Positions 35,161 through 44,279 of a stretch of 64,000 nt of DNA are shown piece after piece. Origin of the DNA: Subtercola sp. (GTDB taxonomy: Bacteria; Actinomycetota; Actinomycetes; Actinomycetales; Microbacteriaceae). The position numbers and the translations under genes were made by a program. How positions within the stretch are numbered: position 1 is the first letter of the stretch; the number at the start of each line of letters is the position of its first letter. Location: the NCBI GenBank assembly GCA_025463765.1, contig JAODBC010000037.1:1-64000 (forward strand). The letters are read 5' to 3'. The notes beneath the pieces were generated by a model. The model was not told where the DNA came from, searched no databases, and saw nothing but the letters and a program-made list of their open reading frames with translations.

Positions 35161-36177
35161 TCAGGCGGCGCGAATGGTGTTGCGGCCGCCCTGCTTGGCC
35201 GCGTAGAGCGCCTTGTCGGCGCGCGCCGACAGTTCCGAGATGGCGACTTCGTTGGCGCCCGAGCCGATGGCCGCGCCGATGCTCGCCGTCACCCGCGGCT
35301 CCGAGGTCTGCTCCGCAATGCACTCCCGCAGCCGCTCGGCGAGCATCACCATGTCGGCCTTGCCCGATACCAGACAGAACACGGCGAATTCCTCGCCGCC
35401 GGTGCGCACCGCCACATCCGCCTCGCGCATCGCCGTCACGATGGTTCGTGAGGTGGTCTGCAGAACCACGTCGCCGACCGCGTGCCCGAACTTGTCGTTG
35501 ATGGCCTTGAAGTGGTCGAGGTCGAGAAGGATGCACGCCAGCTCTTGCCCGGTGCGGCGTGAGACGCTGTCGAGCAGCGGCACCTGAATCTCCATGCCGC
35601 GCCGATTCAACAACCCCGTCAGCGAGTCTGTCACGGCCAGGTCGAGCGCGGCGTCTCGCGCCTGCTCGAGAAACTGGCGCTGCCTGATCAGCAGAAAACT
35701 GCTGGTCACCGCCAGACCGAGAAAAACGAGCACGGCCGACAGCGCGTTGGAGCTGCGCAGCACGATCACACTGAGCGCCAGCACGTACCCCACGGCGCTG
35801 ATGACGATGCCCACGCGATAGGTATCGAGCACCGTTGCCGCCATGGTGAGCGACAGTATCGAGAAGGCGATGATGACCGGAATGCCGCTGTTGCTGATGG
35901 CATAGCCGACGAAGCTCACGCAGACCATGGCCGACACGATGAGTATGCGCCCCGGCAGATGCGACGGAATGACCCGGCCGCGCACCGCGAGCGCAACGAC
36001 CGCTGCGCTCGTCGCCAAGAACCCGAGCACCAGCCGAACCCAGAAGGGGTGCAGGTCGACGAACAGCGCCAAAAAGGCATAAAGAACGGCCGTCTCGACG
36101 GCCAGAATCTGCACCACACGAGAACGAAAGATCAATTGTGATAGGTCGGCAGCGGGCTGCGCCAGCGGTGCAGTCAT
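35161..36177 (-). CDS. Membrane diguanylate cyclase (GGDEF)
   Basis: A 338-residue protein: six or so N-terminal membrane helices and a C-terminal GGDEF domain that makes cyclic di-GMP from GTP. The active-site motif is RTGGEEF; DSLTGLLNRRG opens the domain and LLDLDHFKAINDKFGHAVGD holds the metal site. No RxxD inhibitory site is obvious before GGEEF. No EAL domain is present. Confidence 0.92.
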   Translation of the reverse strand: MTAPLAQPAADLSQLIFRSRVVQILAVETAVLYAFLALFVDLHPFWVRLVLGFLATSAAVVALAVRGRVIPSHLPGRILIVSAMVCVSFVGYAISNSGIPVIIAFSILSLTMAATVLDTYRVGIVISAVGYVLALSVIVLRSSNALSAVLVFLGLAVTSSFLLIRQRQFLEQARDAALDLAVTDSLTGLLNRRGMEIQVPLLDSVSRRTGQELACILLDLDHFKAINDKFGHAVGDVVLQTTSRTIVTAMREADVAVRTGGEEFAVFCLVSGKADMVMLAERLRECIAEQTSEPRVTASIGAAIGSGANEVAISELSARADKALYAAKQGGRNTIRAA

Positions 36178-36323
36178 GTTCGGTCCTTCTCGGGCAACGG
36201 GGGATCGTCGGTGTGCTGGTCTGAACTTACCCTCTTCCCCCGAACGCGGGCCACACCACACTCGCAGAACATGACCAGGTGAATCACTGCTCACGGCCAA
36301 ATTCGGTTCGTACTCTGGAAATC

Positions 36324-37424
36324 ATGATCGATTTACCGGCAGCCGTGGTCAGCGCTGCCACTCCGGCCGCCACCTCGGCGACCACCCCGGCTGCCACTCC
36401 CGCCGCCACCTCGGCGATCCCCGGTTGGCATCTCGCCTTGCGCTCGATTTTCAGGGGAACACCGGTGTGGGCCTTTCGGGCCGGCATGTTCTTCATCCAG
36501 GGCTCTGAGACGAAGCGGATGAACGTCGACCCCCTCCCGGGAGTGCGAGCGACCAACAACATCGACTACGTCGGCGACGGGCACGCCTCGCACCATCTCG
36601 ACGTTCTCGCCCCCGAAGCCCGGGGTGCGGGTTCAGATCCGCTGCCCGTATACGTGTACTTTCACGGTGGCGGCTGGACGTCGGGCGACAAGTCCACCGT
36701 CACGAAATACTGCGCGCACCAGGCCGCTGAGGGCGTAGTCGTCGTGAACGTGAACTACCGCAAGGCCGGTCGGTTTCAGATGAATCACCTGATCGAAGAC
36801 GCCGAAGAAGCCGTGCACTGGGTGCACGAGAACATCGGGCGCTTCGGCGGCGACCCGTCGCGGGTGGTGCTCGGCGGCGACTCCGCAGGCGGACACATCG
36901 CGGCGCTGTTCACCGCGAGTTCGAGCAACGGCGAGCTGCGCGAGCACCTCGGCATGCCCGTGACGCCTCGGTTCGGCCGTGTTCAGGGGCTCGTGCTGCA
37001 CTGCAGCGCGGTCGATCTCACCGAACTGTTCGACAAGGCACCCATTCTGAGCAAGAACTTCGTGCGCCTGCTTCACCCGAGGGGTCTCCGTGTCGGCGCG
37101 GCGAGCCGATCGCTACGGGCCGCCGCAACGTATCTCTCGCCCATCGAATGGGTGAGCCCCGAGCATCCGGAGGTCTTCGTTTCGACCTCAGAGCGCGACT
37201 ATTTCTACGCCTCGAACCTGCGCTTCATCACGCGCCTGCGGGCCGCTCTCGTGCCTGTGGAGACGCTCATCTTCGATCGCGAACATCGAAACGCCCGGCA
37301 CACCTGGCAGCAGAATTACCGGTTCGCCGAGTCGCAGACCGTGTACGAACGGCTCACCGAGTTCATCAAGCGGGTCACCGCACCGGTCACGGCCAGCGTT
37401 TCGCTGCCCGCCGCTACCGTCTGA
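36324..37424 (+). CDS. Alpha/beta hydrolase (esterase/lipase type)
   Basis: A 366-residue hydrolase of the HSL-like type. The oxyanion motif is FHGGGW, the nucleophile elbow GGDSAGGH, and the C-terminal region has the Asp (STSERDYFYASN) and His (FDREHRNARHTW). The first 30 residues are a low-complexity AATPAATS-type repeat, unlikely to fold. Location is cytoplasmic or loosely membrane-bound. Confidence 0.8.
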   Translation: MIDLPAAVVSAATPAATSATTPAATPAATSAIPGWHLALRSIFRGTPVWAFRAGMFFIQGSETKRMNVDPLPGVRATNNIDYVGDGHASHHLDVLAPEARGAGSDPLPVYVYFHGGGWTSGDKSTVTKYCAHQAAEGVVVVNVNYRKAGRFQMNHLIEDAEEAVHWVHENIGRFGGDPSRVVLGGDSAGGHIAALFTASSSNGELREHLGMPVTPRFGRVQGLVLHCSAVDLTELFDKAPILSKNFVRLLHPRGLRVGAASRSLRAAATYLSPIEWVSPEHPEVFVSTSERDYFYASNLRFITRLRAALVPVETLIFDREHRNARHTWQQNYRFAESQTVYERLTEFIKRVTAPVTASVSLPAATV

Positions 37425-37516
37425 GTGCGTCGCCGTCGCTATCGCCGATACAGGCTCATGGCAGGTTCATTGCCGGATGCTCGGCAGCGCTCAGGGCAGT
37501 GGCGCAGCCTGGAGGC

Positions 37517-37999
37517 ATGACAACGACAACCGCACGCTCAACGTCGACCCCGAACACGACAGGAACGGCACCAGCGACCTCGACAGCGACCTGCGCTGCG
37601 TCGCTGCCCGAGCCGATCAGAATCCTTGTGGTCGAAGACGGCGAGCCGCTCCGCGACCTGCTCGGGCGAGCGTTGAGGCTCGAGGGCTGGAACGTGTGCG
37701 AGGTCGCCGACGGTGCATCAGCGTTACAACAGGCACGGGAGTTCAACCCCGACGCGATCGTGCTCGACGTCATGCTGCCCGACCTGAACGGCGTTCGTGT
37801 CGTGAGTGCGTTGCGGGCATCCGGCGACCAGACGCCCGTGCTGTTTCTCACGGCGCTGGATTCGACAGCCGACCGCGTCGACGCCTACATGGCCGGGGGC
37901 GACGACTACATGACGAAGCCGTTCAGCCTCGAAGAAGTCGCCGCCCGCCTCTCGGCCCTGGTTCAGGGCATCGAGTACGCCGGCTCTGCGCGGCGATAG
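37517..37999 (+). CDS. Stand-alone response-regulator receiver domain
   Basis: A 160-residue protein with a Thr/Ser-rich N-terminal 30 residues and one receiver domain. ILVVEDGEPLRDLLGRAL, the phospho-acceptor Asp in IVLDVMLPDLNG, and the Lys in DDYMTKPFSLEEV match OmpR-type regulators such as TrcR/PrrA, but the DNA-binding domain is missing: the frame ends about 20 residues after the receiver. No histidine kinase is adjacent. Confidence 0.8.
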   Translation: MTTTTARSTSTPNTTGTAPATSTATCAASLPEPIRILVVEDGEPLRDLLGRALRLEGWNVCEVADGASALQQAREFNPDAIVLDVMLPDLNGVRVVSALRASGDQTPVLFLTALDSTADRVDAYMAGGDDYMTKPFSLEEVAARLSALVQGIEYAGSARR

Positions 38000-38009
38000 C
38001 GCCAAGCGG

Positions 38010-38846
38010 TCATTTCGCCAAAAACTCCAGCACGGCCCGGTTCCACTCGTCGGGGTGGCTCACGGTGACGCCGTGCGGGGCCCCGGCGATGACCACGAGT
38101 TCGCTGCCCGTTATGGCCGCGTGCGTTCGTGCGCCTGAACCCTCGAACGGAACGGTCGCGTCGCCGTCGCCGTGAATGACGAGCGTGGGCACCGAGACTT
38201 TCGTGAGGTCGTCACGAAAGTCGGTGCCGGCGAACGCGGCCATGGTCTCGAGCGCCGCCACCTTGCTGGCCTGTTCGGCGAGGGCGAGGGCATCCTGCCG
38301 CTGCTGTTCGGTGACCTTCAGAACCCCGTCGACCGAGAAGAACTGGGTGGTGAAGTCGTCAAAGAAGGCGTCTCTGTTCGCGGTGAGGGCCGCGGTCATT
38401 TTGGCGGCCTCGCTTGCTTCGAGCGGCCCGTCGGGGTTGCCGGGCGTCTTCAGCAGGTAGGGCGGCACCGCTGAAGCGAACACCACGCTGTGCAGGCGCT
38501 CGGCGCCGTACTTCGTGAAGTATCGGGCGACCTCGCCGCCGCCCATCGAGAAGCCCACCAGCGTGACATCGGTGAGGTCGAGCTCGGTGAGCAGAGTGTG
38601 CAGGTCTTCGGTGAGCGTGTCGTAGCCGTAGCCTGTGAGTGGTTTGTCGCTGCGGCCGAAACCACGGCGGTCGTAGGTGATGACGCGGTAGCCGGCCTGT
38701 TCGAGCACCGGAACCTGCGCCTTCCACGACTCGCCCGAGAGCGGCCAGCCGTGAATCAGCACGACGGGCCGGCCTGAGCCGCCGGTGTCGTCCACGTGCA
38801 GCTTCGTGTGGCCGAAAAGTCCGTGGTGGGCGGTGATGTCTGTCAT
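38010..38846 (-). CDS. Alpha/beta hydrolase, non-haem chloroperoxidase type
   Basis: A 278-residue protein. HGWPLSGESW is the oxyanion region, GFSMGGGEVARY the nucleophile elbow typical of cofactor-free haloperoxidases, HGDGDATVPF the Asp loop, and GAPHGVTVSHPDEWN the His loop. These enzymes are esterases able to form peracids in vitro. The ATG is preceded by AAGGAGT. Confidence 0.88.
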   Translation of the reverse strand: MTDITAHHGLFGHTKLHVDDTGGSGRPVVLIHGWPLSGESWKAQVPVLEQAGYRVITYDRRGFGRSDKPLTGYGYDTLTEDLHTLLTELDLTDVTLVGFSMGGGEVARYFTKYGAERLHSVVFASAVPPYLLKTPGNPDGPLEASEAAKMTAALTANRDAFFDDFTTQFFSVDGVLKVTEQQRQDALALAEQASKVAALETMAAFAGTDFRDDLTKVSVPTLVIHGDGDATVPFEGSGARTHAAITGSELVVIAGAPHGVTVSHPDEWNRAVLEFLAK

Positions 38847-38907
38847 GCGCGACTCCTTCGTGGTTTCTTGCCGTTGAACGCATTCGGTTCGAGCGCGCTC
38901 GGTGGCG

Positions 38908-38970
38908 CTTCAGTGGGTCTTCAGTGGTTCTTCGGTGGTGCTTCAGTGGTTCTTCAGTGGTTCTTCGCAC
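38908..38970. repeat. Short tandem repeat (TTCAGTGG type)
   Basis: Repeats of TTCAGTGG(T/G)(T/C)TTC and variants lie upstream of the hydrolase start, between the divergent hydrolase and the small membrane protein. Units are about 14-15 bases. Confidence 0.65.
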
Positions 38971-39081
38971 CAGCACAGCCGACGGATTGGGCCGGCGCAC
39001 GGGGTTGACAGACCGAGCCTGATTTCACTACCGGAGCGGGAATGAGCCGTCGCGGCCGCGGTTATAAACTGGAGCCCACCG

Positions 39082-39456
39082 ATGAAAGAAGTGCCGATGT
39101 CGACTCCCCTGCACGACCTGATGACCCCCGAGAAGAACGTTCAGCGCATCATGTGGATCGGCGCAGCCTGGTTCGGCGTGTCGGTCGGCGCGGTCGCGGT
39201 CGTCATGGGTTTTCTGCTCTCGACAGGCTGGCGCCCAGAAACCCTGCCGACCGGCCTCGCCATCATCTGGTGGGTCGGCTCTGCACTCGTGGCGCTGAGC
39301 ATCGCTCTTTTCGGCTGGTCGGGCTGCCCCATTCTCGAGGTGAATGTGCCCGTCGCCGACCGCAACAAGACCCGCACCATGCAGCTCGGCACCCTGTTCT
39401 TCATCGTGGGCGGTGCCGCAGCGCTGTTCGCCATTCTGCTCGGGCCGGCCTCCTAG
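39082..39456 (+). CDS. Small membrane protein of unknown function
   Basis: A 124-residue protein with three hydrophobic helices (VGAVAVVMGFLLSTGW, GLAIIWWVGSALVALSIALFG, GTLFFIVGGAAALFAILLG). The start is ATG 39082 or ATG 39097; both have weak ribosome sites. No family recognised. Confidence 0.65.
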   Translation: MKEVPMSTPLHDLMTPEKNVQRIMWIGAAWFGVSVGAVAVVMGFLLSTGWRPETLPTGLAIIWWVGSALVALSIALFGWSGCPILEVNVPVADRNKTRTMQLGTLFFIVGGAAALFAILLGPAS

Positions 39457-39505
39457 CGCCGTTCGCCTCTCGCGACTGCGCAACCCGCACCGGGCACGAG
39501 GCAGA

Positions 39506-39740
39506 TCACGAACCGAGAACGACCATGATCGGCCGATGTCGAGCGCCAGAATCCTCTTCATCGGTCAGCACCGTGAAGCTCAGGATGCCCAGCGGCGCAG
39601 AGACGAGAACGTGATCAAGGGGCATCCCCAGCTGTGTCGGCACGAACGCCGGCCACGTGCCCACGCTAGCGCTGCCCCGCTCGGCCCCCGCATCACGACA
39701 GCGGCCGAGGCCGCTGTCAAAACCACGATGTTCGCGTCGG
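39506..39740 (-). pseudogene. Remnant of an endonuclease/exonuclease/phosphatase family protein
   Basis: The minus-strand frame ending at 39506 encodes GTWPAFVPTQLGMPLDHVLV followed by a segment ending ARHRPIMVVL. This is the C-terminal signature of EEP/VanJ-type membrane-linked hydrolases (TWPA ... PIDHVLVS ... SDHRP). The SDHR catalytic tetrad is altered to ARHR, and no N-terminal catalytic half or start codon is present upstream. I read it as a decayed fragment. Confidence 0.55.
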
Positions 39741-39985
39741 CCCCCGCCGCCGCCTGCACGAAATGTCGTCGTGATATTCGGCTCGTCGTGACGCTCTAGC
39801 GGCGGCGGCGGCGGCGCTGAGCCTACATGTGGCCCTCTGTGCGTACATGTGCCCTCAGCTCCGCCCGAAGTGCCGCCGAACAGCCGTCGGCTGGCGGCCG
39901 ACGACCGGCGACCGGCGGGACAGCACGCGGCTGCCGGATGCCGGCTGCCGCCTGGCGGCGTGTGCCGCCGGCGGGCCGCACGCAC
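39741..39985. other. Intergenic GC-rich stretch
   Basis: Between the nuclease remnant and the secreted proline-rich protein gene. It has CGGC/GCCG-rich local palindromes but no clear hairpin with a T run and no credible gene. Confidence 0.4.
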
Positions 39986-40879
39986 CTACGACAGAGCCTC
40001 GTGCGAGTCGGTCAGCGTCAGCGTGCCGCCCGAGAGCCCGTAGAGGTCGAGTTTCAGGGTCGTCAGACCGGACAGATCGGTGGCTGTCGGCAGGGTGTGG
40101 GCGGCGTCGAACACGGCGGATACGCCACTCGCGAGCAGGCCTGCGATCGAGTCGAGGTACACCACGACCGATCCGTCGGCCGTCATGTTCGACGCCGTCG
40201 TGAGCACGCCGTGACCGTCGGCGTCTCTCGTGTCGAGCGAGAATCCGTCAATCGAGATGTGATCGGCCTCGAGCCGGATGTGCCTGGCCGTGTCGCCGTT
40301 CGGCAGTGTCACCGTGACGACGCCAATGCTCTCGAGGCCTGAAAGAGACAGCGTCGCAGCGCCCATCACGGCCGGTTTGTCGGTGAGCGGCATGGCGTTC
40401 GGGTCTGCCGGCGCTAGAACGTCGGCGAGCGGCCCCGGCTGCGCGGAGGCCGCGGGTGCCGGTGCCGGCGCCGGCGCGGCAGGTTTCGTCGGAGCTGACG
40501 GCGTGATCGGTGCCGTCGGGGTGGTGAGCGGCGGTGCCGAGGGCACGATCGTGGGCAGCGCAGGCAAGCCCGGCGTCGCCGGCACGCTCGTGGGAAGCGC
40601 TGGCACGCTCGGGATGCCCGTCGGCACTCTGCTCGGGCCGACGGTCGGCGCCGCCGAGGGCGGCGCCGCGCAGTCGATGAACCCGAGAAAACAGATTCCC
40701 TGCCCCGCCGCCCCACTCTCGACCGCTGCCTCACTCTCGACCGCTGCACCGTTCGGCATCGCCGCACCATTCGGCATCGCTGCACCGTTCGGCATCGGTG
40801 CGGCCCCGATCGACGAGGCCGCACCAACCGCCACAGCCAGCATGACGCCGACTCGCGTGAGCTGTTGAACGACCGTCAT
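39986..40879 (-). CDS. Secreted proline-rich protein in the DUF6114/DUF6230 operon
   Basis: A 297-residue protein with an N-terminal signal-like helix (RVGVMLAVAVGAASSIG), then repeats of PMPNGAA, a long Pro/Ala/Thr-rich region with paired Cys (GICFLGFIDC), and a C-terminal ~140-residue beta-rich domain (GAATLSLSGLESIGVVTVTL, LEADHISIDGFSLDT). The ATG overlaps the TGA of the DUF6114 gene. It probably lies outside the membrane; function unknown. Confidence 0.75.
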   Translation of the reverse strand: MTVVQQLTRVGVMLAVAVGAASSIGAAPMPNGAAMPNGAAMPNGAAVESEAAVESGAAGQGICFLGFIDCAAPPSAAPTVGPSRVPTGIPSVPALPTSVPATPGLPALPTIVPSAPPLTTPTAPITPSAPTKPAAPAPAPAPAASAQPGPLADVLAPADPNAMPLTDKPAVMGAATLSLSGLESIGVVTVTLPNGDTARHIRLEADHISIDGFSLDTRDADGHGVLTTASNMTADGSVVVYLDSIAGLLASGVSAVFDAAHTLPTATDLSGLTTLKLDLYGLSGGTLTLTDSHEALS

Positions 40880-41331
40880 ACCTTCACAGCGACCCCGACG
40901 CCGGCCGTTTCTTCGTCGACCATTTCGACGGACGCGTCTGCGTCGGCGGCATCGCCGTCACCGGCGTGACGCGCACGGGCGCCGCCGGCGCGGCGGCGCG
41001 GCATCCACGACACCACCATCACTCCCCCGACCATGCCCAGCAGCATGCCGATGAAGAACCCGCCGAGGTTGACCCCGACCAGCGAATACACGGCGATCAC
41101 GAGAATCAGAACGCCGTAGAAGATGCGCTGCGCCGGCATCAGAATGCTCAGCAGACCGAGCAGCACGAGAAGAATGGGCAGAATGGTCGCCTGCAACCCC
41201 TCGATACCGACCTGAATGTGCATGTTGCCGAGGTCGAGCTGGCTCGACAGAAACATCTCTACTCCGGCCAGAATCGACAAGCACCCGCCCACGAAGGGGC
41301 GCCGCCGGTACCACGCGACGAATCCACTCAT
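40876..41331 (-). CDS. DUF6114 membrane protein
   Basis: A 151-residue protein with four helices. FVAWYRRRPFVGGCLSILAG is the start of the DUF6114 family known from Streptomyces, where it lies beside DUF6230 genes. The C-terminus is Ala/Asp/Glu-rich. Its ATG overlaps the DUF6230 stop by one base (TGATG) and its stop overlaps the next start (ATGA). Confidence 0.85.
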   Translation of the reverse strand: MSGFVAWYRRRPFVGGCLSILAGVEMFLSSQLDLGNMHIQVGIEGLQATILPILLVLLGLLSILMPAQRIFYGVLILVIAVYSLVGVNLGGFFIGMLLGMVGGVMVVSWMPRRRAGGARARHAGDGDAADADASVEMVDEETAGVGVAVKV

Positions 41332-41924
41332 CAGAAGCACGTGGTTCCGTTGGTGATCTGCATGTGCAGCCCGTTCAGGTTGAACACGGAGGCCTGCGTG
41401 CTCCAAGCGGTCTGCTGCAGGCCCTTGATGGTGAGCGAATCGGCGTCTTGAGCAAAGTCTCCGCCGCTGCCCTTCGCCGTCGTATTCACCTTCGACGCAT
41501 CGACACCGATGCGGATGTTGTTGAACGTCGCGTCACCCTTGAGATCGGTCATGCCCAGCTGCAGGTTGCTCGCCGTCGCGGGAGTGTCTCCGCCGCCGGC
41601 GTTGATGAGCAGGCCCACCTTGCCGAGCGGGGTGTCGGTGACGACCGACTGGCAGAGGTTCGCGAGCGTGGCCGAGCCGATGTTGGCGATGGCGACCGGA
41701 TGCGGCACACCCGAGCCGTCCATCGCCACACCCGAATACTGCGAGAACGCGGTGCCGTCCAGCTGCGACGCCCCGATCTGGAACTGGCTGCCCGACACCG
41801 CGAACGAGACGGGAACAGCGCCGTTCGCGACGCTTCCCATCAGCAGGGTGGCAGCGATCGTGACCGGAACGGCGGCCAGAGCGACTCGGCCGGCGCGTGA
41901 GCCCGTGACTGAACTGAACTTCAT
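41331..41924 (-). CDS. DUF6230 secreted protein
   Basis: A 197-residue protein with a signal sequence (VALAAVPVTIAATLLMGSVANGAVP) and a beta-rich mature part (FAVSGSQFQIGASQLDGTAF, a C-terminal pair of Cys). This matches DUF6230, a family found mainly in Actinobacteria in this gene order. AAGGAGG precedes the ATG at 41924. First gene of a three-gene operon. Confidence 0.85.
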   Translation of the reverse strand: MKFSSVTGSRAGRVALAAVPVTIAATLLMGSVANGAVPVSFAVSGSQFQIGASQLDGTAFSQYSGVAMDGSGVPHPVAIANIGSATLANLCQSVVTDTPLGKVGLLINAGGGDTPATASNLQLGMTDLKGDATFNNIRIGVDASKVNTTAKGSGGDFAQDADSLTIKGLQQTAWSTQASVFNLNGLHMQITNGTTCF

Positions 41925-41973
41925 GGATCCTCCTTGATGCGAATGAAGTGGGTGCAACAGCAGCGACGCTAGG

Positions 41974-42047
41974 GCAGTTACTGACCGCTTGTCAATAGCT
42001 AACTGTGCGCCGGTCAATAACTACTGTTCACGAGTCAGTACTGAGCG
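41974..42047. promoter_or_regulatory. Candidate TetR operator cluster between divergent genes
   Basis: CAGTTACTGAC at 41975-41985 and GTCAATAGCTAACTG at 41991-42005 form an imperfect palindrome. GGTCAATAACTA at 42012-42023 and GAGTCAGTACTGAG at 42032-42045 repeat the same half-site. They lie between the DUF6230 operon and the TetR gene, as expected for local control. Confidence 0.55.
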
Positions 42048-42107
42048 GATGATCGTTTGGAGGCATTCGTGCAGAAATCTGCGAACCCCCGCCCATAAAC
42101 TGTGCAG

Positions 42108-42749
42108 ATGGCCCAAGAGCTGCGACGAACGCGCCTCACGCCCGACGAGCGTCGAGCACAGCTCGTGGCGCTCGGAGTAGCCGCACTCGCCGACCGCTCC
42201 CTCGAGGCGGTGTCGATCGAAGGCATCTCGAAGCAGGCCGGAGTCTCAAAGGGCCTGTTCTTCTACCACTTCGGCTCGAAACAGGGCTTTCACCGCGAAA
42301 TCGTTCGGGCCGCCCGCGACAGCATGCTGCACGCGACGGAGCCCTCGCCCGATGTGCCTCCCGGTGAGCGCCTGCGCTCGACCCTGGCCCGCACGGTTCG
42401 GTTCGCCCGTGAGCACGAGAGCACGTTCTACTCGCTGGTGCGGGGTACGGCCAGCGGTGACGCCGAGGTTCGCGAGGTCATCGAACAAGCCCGCGCCGCG
42501 CAAGCCGAGCGTGTGTTCGTGCTGTTCAGCGAACTCGGCATGCCCGACTCCAACCTGCTGCGCGTCGCCCTGCGCTCGTGGGTCGCCTTCGCCGAGCAGA
42601 CCCTCGTCGACGGCGCACTCAACACCGAAATGCCCGACGACGAGCTCGTCGCGTTTCTCTCGAACACGCTGGTAGCCATTGTGGGTGCGGCCGACCCCGC
42701 AAACGCGACGATCGTCGAGGGGCTGCACGCGAACGCTGCCGTCGCCTGA
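42108..42749 (+). CDS. TetR-family transcriptional regulator
   Basis: A 213-residue regulator. The helix-turn-helix lies at about 35-65 (SIEGISKQAGVSKGLFFYHF); the C-terminal domain is helical and binds an unknown ligand. It is divergent from the DUF6230 operon and likely represses it and itself. An in-frame GTG six bases upstream is an alternative start. Confidence 0.88.
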   Translation: MAQELRRTRLTPDERRAQLVALGVAALADRSLEAVSIEGISKQAGVSKGLFFYHFGSKQGFHREIVRAARDSMLHATEPSPDVPPGERLRSTLARTVRFAREHESTFYSLVRGTASGDAEVREVIEQARAAQAERVFVLFSELGMPDSNLLRVALRSWVAFAEQTLVDGALNTEMPDDELVAFLSNTLVAIVGAADPANATIVEGLHANAAVA

Positions 42750-42823
42750 GCGCTCGCCGGGCATCCGGCCGCCGCTCTGGCGATCGGCCGATCGCGCCGC
42801 CTACCGGTCGACCCACCCGCCGC

Positions 42824-43876
42824 TCAGGCCTCGAGGCGCTCGCGCAACTCGATGAGGTGCGGCTCGATGTCGAAGCCCTGCGCGGCCACCCAGCCCTCGT
42901 CGTAGTACGTGTCGGAATACCGGTCGCCACCGTCACAGAGCAACGTGACGATGCTTCCGGTCTCGCCGTTCGCCACCATCGTGCGCGCCAGGTCGAGAGC
43001 GAGCACCAGGTTCGTGCCGGTAGAGGGCCCGGGCGCGCGCCCGAGCTTCTCGGCGACCACGTGCATTCCGGCGATCGACGCGGCGTCGGCAACCGTCGTG
43101 ACGAGATCGATCACGTCGGGCATGAACGACGCTTCGACTCGTGGACGGCCGATACCCTCGATGCGCGAGCCGCGCGCCGTGATGTCACGACGGCCGGTGC
43201 GCCAGGCCTCTTCGAAGGCAGAGCCCTCGGGGTCGCCCACCGCGATGCGGGTGCTCGTTCCGGCGTACCGGGCGTAACGGGCGATCGTCGCCGAGGTGCC
43301 GCCGGTACCCGCGCCGGCGACGATCCAGGCGGGCTCAGGATGCCGCTCCCCTGCCATCTGGTCGAAGATCGACCGGGCGATGTTGTTGTTGCCGCGCCAA
43401 TCCGTCGCGACGGCCGCGTTCGTGAACTGGTCGAGGTAATAGCCGTCGCACTCCTGTGCCAGCCGTTCGGCTTCGGCATAGACCTCGCCCGCCGTCGATA
43501 CCAGCACGCATCGCCCGCCGTAGGCCTCGATGAGCTCGATCTTGCGCCGGCTCGTCGACGCAGCCATCACGGCGATGAACGGAACGCCCAGCAACTGGGC
43601 GAAGTACGCCTCTGAGACGGCAGTGGACCCACTCGACGCCTCGACGACTGTCGTGTGCTCGTGAATCCTGCCGCCAACGAGCCCGTAGATGAACAGCGAC
43701 TTGGCCAGTCGATGCTTCAGCGAACCGGTCGGATGCGCGGACTCGTCTTTGAAGTACAGGTCGACGCCCCACGCGCGCGGAAGCGCAAAGCGCAGCAGAT
43801 GTGTGTCGGCGCTGCGGGTGCTGTCGGCGGTGAGCTCTCGGATCGCCTCGGTGCTCCAGCGTCGGTTCGAAACCAT
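42824..43876 (-). CDS. PLP-dependent cysteine desulfhydrase (Cds1 type)
   Basis: A 350-residue enzyme of the cysteine synthase fold. The PLP lysine is in [13 protein letters not shown], the glycine-rich phosphate loop is [11 protein letters not shown], and [14 protein letters not shown] holds the substrate loop. It matches the Cds1 branch known in Mycobacterium tuberculosis, which releases H2S, pyruvate and ammonia from cysteine. It stands alone here. Confidence 0.82.
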   Translation of the reverse strand: MVSNRRWSTEAIRELTADSTRSADTHLLRFALPRAWGVDLYFKDESAHPTGSLKHRLAKSLFIYGLVGGRIHEHTTVVEASSGSTAVSEAYFAQLLGVPFIAVMAASTSRRKIELIEAYGGRCVLVSTAGEVYAEAERLAQECDGYYLDQFTNAAVATDWRGNNNIARSIFDQMAGERHPEPAWIVAGAGTGGTSATIARYARYAGTSTRIAVGDPEGSAFEEAWRTGRRDITARGSRIEGIGRPRVEASFMPDVIDLVTTVADAASIAGMHVVAEKLGRAPGPSTGTNLVLALDLARTMVANGETGSIVTLLCDGGDRYSDTYYDEGWVAAQGFDIEPHLIELRERLEA

Positions 43877-43885
43877 ACCGCCACT

Positions 43886-44212
43886 TTAGAGGCCGGGGTC
43901 GTCGTACGTGCTCTCTTCGGCGGTGGTGAGGGGTTTCGGATCCGCGAGGCGGGCAGCTTCCGCGTACAGATGCGCAACAAGCTCGGCGTCGACGACCTCG
44001 TCGGCGTCACCGAGCTGTGGAATACACACCAGCTGACTCGCCGGCCCGAGCAGCAGGCTCGCCTTCGCCACGCTGCCGTCGGCGAGCCGCGCTGGAATGT
44101 CGACCGCCGCCGACGTAACCCGCCGGGCCAGCGACTCGGCGAAGTGCACCACGGCATCGGCAATATCGTCTCCGGTGTTGAGCACACCGCCGGCGTAGTG
44201 AATCTCTTTCAT
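43886..44212 (-). CDS. Small protein of the M-[RK]-x-I-x-Y-[AG]-G family
   Basis: A 108-residue protein beginning MKEIHYAGGVLNTGDDIADA, followed by AAVDIPARLADGSVAKASLL. The order of residues parallels the protein at 20958-21416. It has ATG 44212 and an acidic C-terminus. Function unknown. Confidence 0.7.
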   Translation of the reverse strand: MKEIHYAGGVLNTGDDIADAVVHFAESLARRVTSAAVDIPARLADGSVAKASLLLGPASQLVCIPQLGDADEVVDAELVAHLYAEAARLADPKPLTTAEESTYDDPGL

Positions 44213-44279
44213 TGTCGAAAGCTATTCTTTTTGCAGCACGTGGACAAGCGGCTTGTGCGTCGTGATTTGCAGCACTACG

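Noticed and set aside
36324-37424. Secretion signal in the Ala/Thr/Pro N-terminus of the hydrolase
   Set aside because: There is no basic start plus hydrophobic core; it is a low-complexity repeat.
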